Source: Glomus cerebriforme
Taxonomy: Eukaryota; Glomeromycota; Glomeromycetes; Glomerales; Glomeraceae
Assembly (NCBI GenBank): GCA_003550305.1
Contig: QKYT01000112.1
Location: forward strand, 18,333 to 82,332
Direction of reading: 5' to 3'
DNA length: 64,000 nucleotides
Shown here: one piece after another, positions 59,673-64,000 of the stretch
Position numbering within the stretch: the stretch's first letter is position 1
How the letters are laid out: each line of letters begins with the position of its first letter
Made by a program: the position numbers and the translations under genes
Notes under the pieces: model-generated
The model's database searches: none
Told to the model about the DNA's origin: nothing
What the model saw: only the letters and a program-made list of their open reading frames with translations

Positions 59673-62600
59673 TAATTTAATACTTTAAATATATTAATTA
59701 ATATTACTGATAGCAAATTATCTTGTAAATAAAATAATCTACTCATAAGATAATTTAATTAATGATAATATTAAAAAACAAAATTACATATTTCTTTTCA
59801 AGAAATTTCTTTATCTTCGAATTTTTTAGAAAATAATATATTTCAAAATTATATCTTTTCAAATGTTTCTTTTTACATACAAAAATAATTTCAATTTTAT
59901 AATTCATAAGTTTAATAATAAAAGTATAATTTATTATGCAGCATAAACATATTAATTAGTTTATCATAAAAGAAATCATAGAAATTGATTAGTAATAGTA
60001 AACTTTATAAATATTCAAATTTTTGTAAAAAAAAAAAAAAAAAAAAAAAAACTTTTAAATTAGTTTATAAAATCATGTATTGCTATTTTAAAATTTTGAG
60101 ATAATTTGTGAATTCAAAAATTCAAATTTATTTTAAGATATATTGATTTCCTAAATTAAAAAATCAATCAATCTTTTACCAAAAAAAAATTCCAAATGAT
60201 GAAATAATGAGGATCTTTAGAATTTTTATTTATTAATTTTTTTTTGCCAAGAAAAAAGAAAAAAACTAATTTAGAATTCTTTTATGTACATAAAAATAAA
60301 TATAAATATATAAATTCAGATAAGTATATATAAATAAAATCAAAAACTCCGTATTATATACAATCAAAATTGAATCAAGGGAATAACCGGATGAACGAAT
60401 GAATGGATATTCAATTAAGTAGAAAAGACAATAATGAATATGACTTTAAATAAACAAAAAAAAAGATTCTGCATAAAAATTTTTAATTATTTTTCCTAAA
60501 AAAAGAAACTGAAAGGAAAAACTATCCGTTGGAATTCCAATAGAATCACGAGACAAAAAAAACTAGACTTAAAAAATTCAATTTGTACATCAAAAGAAAA
60601 ATTTTTTTTTCGGACAAAACGGAAAATAAATTAAAATTAGAAAAAATGAAAACGCGAAAGAAATCTGTGTGACGACGGTTATCACAAACAAATAACGCCA
60701 TTTACATCATTCATATATTCATATTTAAAAAATGGAAATTTGATTGGCACGGTACGAAAGTTCAACCGAAAAGACTAAATCTGGAAGATTAACCGGATAG
60801 ACTGCGGAAAATAAAAGAATAAAATCGGGAAATACTTTTACTTTTTTGAATATGTTGAATAGAGTAACTTTTTGTTCAATTTATAAAAAAAAATTTTTTT
60901 TCTTTTAAAATAACAAATTAATAATAATAATATAATAATAAATCACAAATTCATTATATTTCATATTTTATGATGCAATATTTTTAAGGATTTATTATTG
61001 AAAAAATGAGGAAAAAAAAAAAAAAATTTTTTAATCTATATAAATAAAATAAAGTAGTAGATTATTAATCCTCGGTAACCTATGAATGATTATTAAATTT
61101 ACTAATATGGAATTTTAATCATGTAATAAAAATATATATATATACAGTATATAACAGTATATTAATAAACTTTGTACTAATACAAATTAAAACAAACAAA
61201 ATTATTTATCCGATCTGATAACTCTTAAATTGTACGCAGTGATCTTTTTTATTATTATTATTATTTTAAAGAAGGTGATGTTTGGTAACCGTGTTACCAT
61301 ATGTCATTTGCCATAATTAAAAGGATTTACTTTTTAGAAAAAAAAGAAAAAAAACCCCAAGGAATTATTAAAATATATGCAAGATAGGAATTTTTATGGC
61401 TGCGGTTATTTTAAGAAGATTCGATCATCTTATTTATTTATATATTTAAAAAAAAAAAAAACAAAAAACAATTTGTTTATATTATTATAAATCTATCTTG
61501 GCAAAGTAAACATTATTATAAAACTTTAAATTTTTTTAGAACCAATATTCTCTGATCATCTTGGCTGAATTAGTAAATAAATGAAATTAAATCTCCTATC
61601 AATTATTTTTTTGGGGAATTTTGCGTTTTTTTGGCGTATAATTCATAATATGAATAAAATAAGCAATACAAATTAATTAGTCAATTTTTTGATTATGATG
61701 TATTTGTACTCGGAGTACAAACTACGATATTATTTTAAAAAATTACGTAAAATATTGATATGCACATGGATATGCAGGAAATACGAATTAAGATTCACCG
61801 CAGAATTAAATAGAATTAAATGATTACCAATTTAGTTAATTCGTCCTTGAGAAATTCTTTACATTGTTTCTAAACAATTTTATTTTATAAAATATATGTT
61901 TAAATATTTGTAATCTAAAATAATTAGAACAAAGAAAATTACATTCATAAATGAATCACAACATCTCCGCAGTATTTATTTATTTGTAAAAAAAAAACCG
62001 CAGTTACATATAAACCATATAAATTTTTATTTTAAAAACTAACCATAATTAATAAAAAACAATGTTGTTTAATAATATATATTTTGTATCACAAATTTTA
62101 GAAGTGAAACTCGGAAATGTGATTAATTACCCTAATTTAGGATTTTATGAAAGATAGAATTCAATGGAAGCTTATGGTAAATCACGTGTCAATTACGTGT
62201 TTGATTGCATGTTCGTTTCGAATAAACGTAAAAAAATAAAAATAAAACCGAAAAATGATAAAGTAATTCATTCGAAAGCAAACATACGTGTTATATTTAT
62301 ATTTATATTTATATTTTTTTAATTCTAAAATTCTTAGAGATTTCAAGTGGTGATTTTTTAAGATATAAATTATTCTACACATACTGTATATTATTTCTAT
62401 TATTTAGATGGGAAAAAAACATATACATACATAAAGTAGATTATATACATTACAAAAGTCCTTCATTTCAATAAAAACATATATTATAATATCATATTGA
62501 TATTCTTAATTAATTAATTTAACGTTATCGATTTCCAAACATTCAATTTCGATTATATATTTTTTTTCGCGTAAATTAAAATTATATTTTCGTTAATCCG

Positions 62601-62679
62601 TCATTTGTTAATATTTCGTTTATCGTCGTTATCGTGAATGTCTGAATTTTTCTTTTTTTTTTTTTTTTTATATATTTAT
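59673..62679. other. Intergenic region
   Basis: It is AT-rich with long A runs (60029-60050, 61013-61026). From about 60300 to 61000 the sequence is less AT-biased and may be regulatory or 3' flank. A small perfect hairpin, TGGTAAC-CGT-GTTACCA, lies at 61287-61303. The open frame 62182-62382 (-) is unsupported. The last 40 bases hold a T run that, on the minus strand, follows the stop of the next gene. Confidence 0.45.
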
Positions 62680-63180
62680 TTATTTGCTGTTCGGATATAA
62701 AGTCAATAAAATCGAAGCTAATCTTGGCATACCACAAAATTCGTTAGTAACTTCAGTATATTCTTCCAAATCACTTTGTAATTCTTGACAAATCATATAA
62801 ATATCTCTATTATCATTTAACATAATACTTGAAGTATCGCGAAAAGGAACAAAAGGTGGTGAATTTCCAAGTTCTAATTGAGGAATAATATTATCGAGAA
62901 TATCGGATAACGCAATATCTAAAGTTTCACGTATAATTGGATTTGGAATTGTTTCAATATGTTGACATGAACAGACCGCTTTGAGCATCCATCTAAGATA
63001 TTTTCTCGTTTCAGACGAAACGCATTGAACATCTTCGAACGTTTTTAATTTCATTTTTAAACAATATAAATTTCGTGCTATGTTTTGGATATTGGGTCCA
63101 TGAGATCTATTAAGTGGGAATGGACTTGGAATATCCCAAGGTACCCACATTGTATATTTTTCTTGACTCCAATATCCCAT
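62680..63180 (-). CDS. Uncharacterised 166-aa protein
   Basis: This is a single exon from ATG 63180 to the stop at 62680. The product is balanced in composition and mostly helical. It starts MGYWSQEKYTMWVPWDIPSP and contains CSCQHIETIPNPIIRETLDI and ELQSDLEEYTEVTNEFCGMP. It has no signal peptide or membrane segment. Six cysteines are present, including a C-x-C near residue 90, but without a zinc-finger spacing. Codon use and lower AT content than the flanks support a real gene. The family was not recognised. A T-to-A switch tract lies directly upstream of the ATG, as for other genes here. Confidence 0.65.
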   Translation of the reverse strand: MGYWSQEKYTMWVPWDIPSPFPLNRSHGPNIQNIARNLYCLKMKLKTFEDVQCVSSETRKYLRWMLKAVCSCQHIETIPNPIIRETLDIALSDILDNIIPQLELGNSPPFVPFRDTSSIMLNDNRDIYMICQELQSDLEEYTEVTNEFCGMPRLASILLTLYPNSK

Positions 63181-63182
63181 AA

Positions 63183-63214
<32 letters not shown>

Positions 63215-63240
63215 GAAAAGAAAAAGAAAGAAAATTTTTT
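63181..63240 (-). promoter_or_regulatory. T-to-A tract before the start codon
   Basis: On the minus strand a pyrimidine-rich stretch (CTTTCTTTTTCTTTTC and T14) switches to A18 directly before ATG 63180. It resembles the leaders at 9526-9641 and 43742-43900. The role as a core promoter is inferred. Confidence 0.35.
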
Positions 63241-64000
63241 TTTATTGGAAATCCAAATGAATTTGATGTATATTTATAATTTTTTTTCGAAAAAGCAAAG
63301 TAAATTATCACCGTTTTCTTAAAAAGGCAAGTATGATTTTTAATTTGTGTAACGCTAAGAAATTCAACTTTGAGTCACTTTTTAATTTGAATTATCTCTT
63401 CCGATCCAAGCCGGCTACTTTTTTATATTAACAAGATAAAAAAAAAAAAAAATTCGGAATTATCCCGGAGCTTCTATATTTAGCTACAGTTTATGCATTA
63501 TTATATAATAAGTAAAAAATAAAAAACGTGGTAACAACTTATTTGTGGCTAGTGCCAATTCAGTTAGTACATTTTTTTTTTTTTTGATAGTATTCAGTTA
63601 TTCATATAATGAGAATATCATTTTTGTAATAAGCTTTTTTTTGCCACTTTAGCCACAATCCTTTGTTTCTATCATCCATACAAAAAAAGAAAAAAAAAAA
63701 AAAAAGGAATATATATATATATCGTATATAATCTACAACATTAACAGATTTTCCCCGTTGATTTTCTTTTTTCTATCAAGGGGAATAGAGAAAAAAACTT
63801 GTTTGGTGGATCGTAAACAAATTAGTTTTTTTCATCGGTATTAATTATGGCGAATCGGCAAATTATGGTACCGAGCCGTAGTTATAGAATTCCATGAATG
63901 ATTTTCTTCTTATCTATAGTTGCCCTTTCCTCAAAGTATTTCTTTTACCTAAGATTTTATACATGTGCAAATTTGTGATCATATGCATTTAATTAGCTAT
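63241..64000. other. Right-end flank
   Basis: No gene was recognised. The sequence contains T and A runs and an ATATATAT tract at 63711-63722. It likely includes upstream regulatory sequence of the 62680-63180 gene and of a gene beyond the window. Confidence 0.4.

Noticed and set aside
61287..61303. TGGTAAC-CGT-GTTACCA hairpin considered as an RFX-type X box
   Set aside because: The half-sites are in the opposite order to the RFX consensus, and there is no nearby gene start.

Overview
The window looks like draft nuclear sequence from an arbuscular mycorrhizal fungus of the Glomeromycotina, most likely Rhizophagus irregularis or a close relative. The evidence is extreme AT richness, fungal-type genes with many short introns (about 45-160 nt) using GT/AG borders, scattered single N positions, and many decayed transposon families. 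This assignment is inferred from gene style and repeat content, not from a database search.

Seven genes look intact. From left to right they are: a COG5-like Golgi tether subunit (3608-7303, +, 17 exons, 816 aa); a type II membrane protein of the O-fucosyltransferase-like superfamily (9642-11222, +); a cytosolic phospholipase A2-like lipase (33541-36080, -, 8 exons, 657 aa); a protein with three dsRNA-binding-like domains and a repetitive linker (41456-43741, -); a paxillin-like protein with three LIM domains (45314-47126, +, 5 exons, 489 aa); a ZNHIT2-like HIT zinc-finger protein (47315-49140, -, 7 exons, 432 aa, tail-to-tail with the LIM gene); and an unrecognised 166-aa protein (62680-63180, -). 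In each multi-exon model the exon lengths sum to a multiple of three and the phases join, an internal check on the structures. The genes do not form one pathway. They are ordinary housekeeping, signalling and cytoskeletal genes.

Most of the rest is a transposon graveyard. Region 1-3.6 kb holds a decayed transposase and a decayed ORF family whose second copy lies at 51.8 kb. Region 12.9-22.2 kb holds a three-copy 320-bp repeat, a 533-bp fold-back element, a 33-bp quasi-palindrome found four times, a decayed zinc-ribbon/nuclease-like gene and a perfect 48-bp palindrome. Region 24.1-30.4 kb is a decayed hAT transposon that appears to have landed in a minisatellite and was itself invaded by a 931-bp non-autonomous hAT-like element. 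Region 30.6-31.3 kb is a decayed Tc1 transposase.

Region 50-60 kb holds tandem repeats, a 175-bp MITE, a decayed integrase, and a decayed coiled-coil ORF split by two insertions: a second hAT-like non-autonomous element (1122 bp) and a complete Tc1/mariner element (1312 bp) with intact DDE residues but six in-frame stops. A tyrosine-recombinase fragment follows. The most novel item is the pair of hAT-like elements. They have perfect 8-bp target duplications and carry tandem units of about 130 bp, each built like a 57-nt exon flanked by intron-like sequence.
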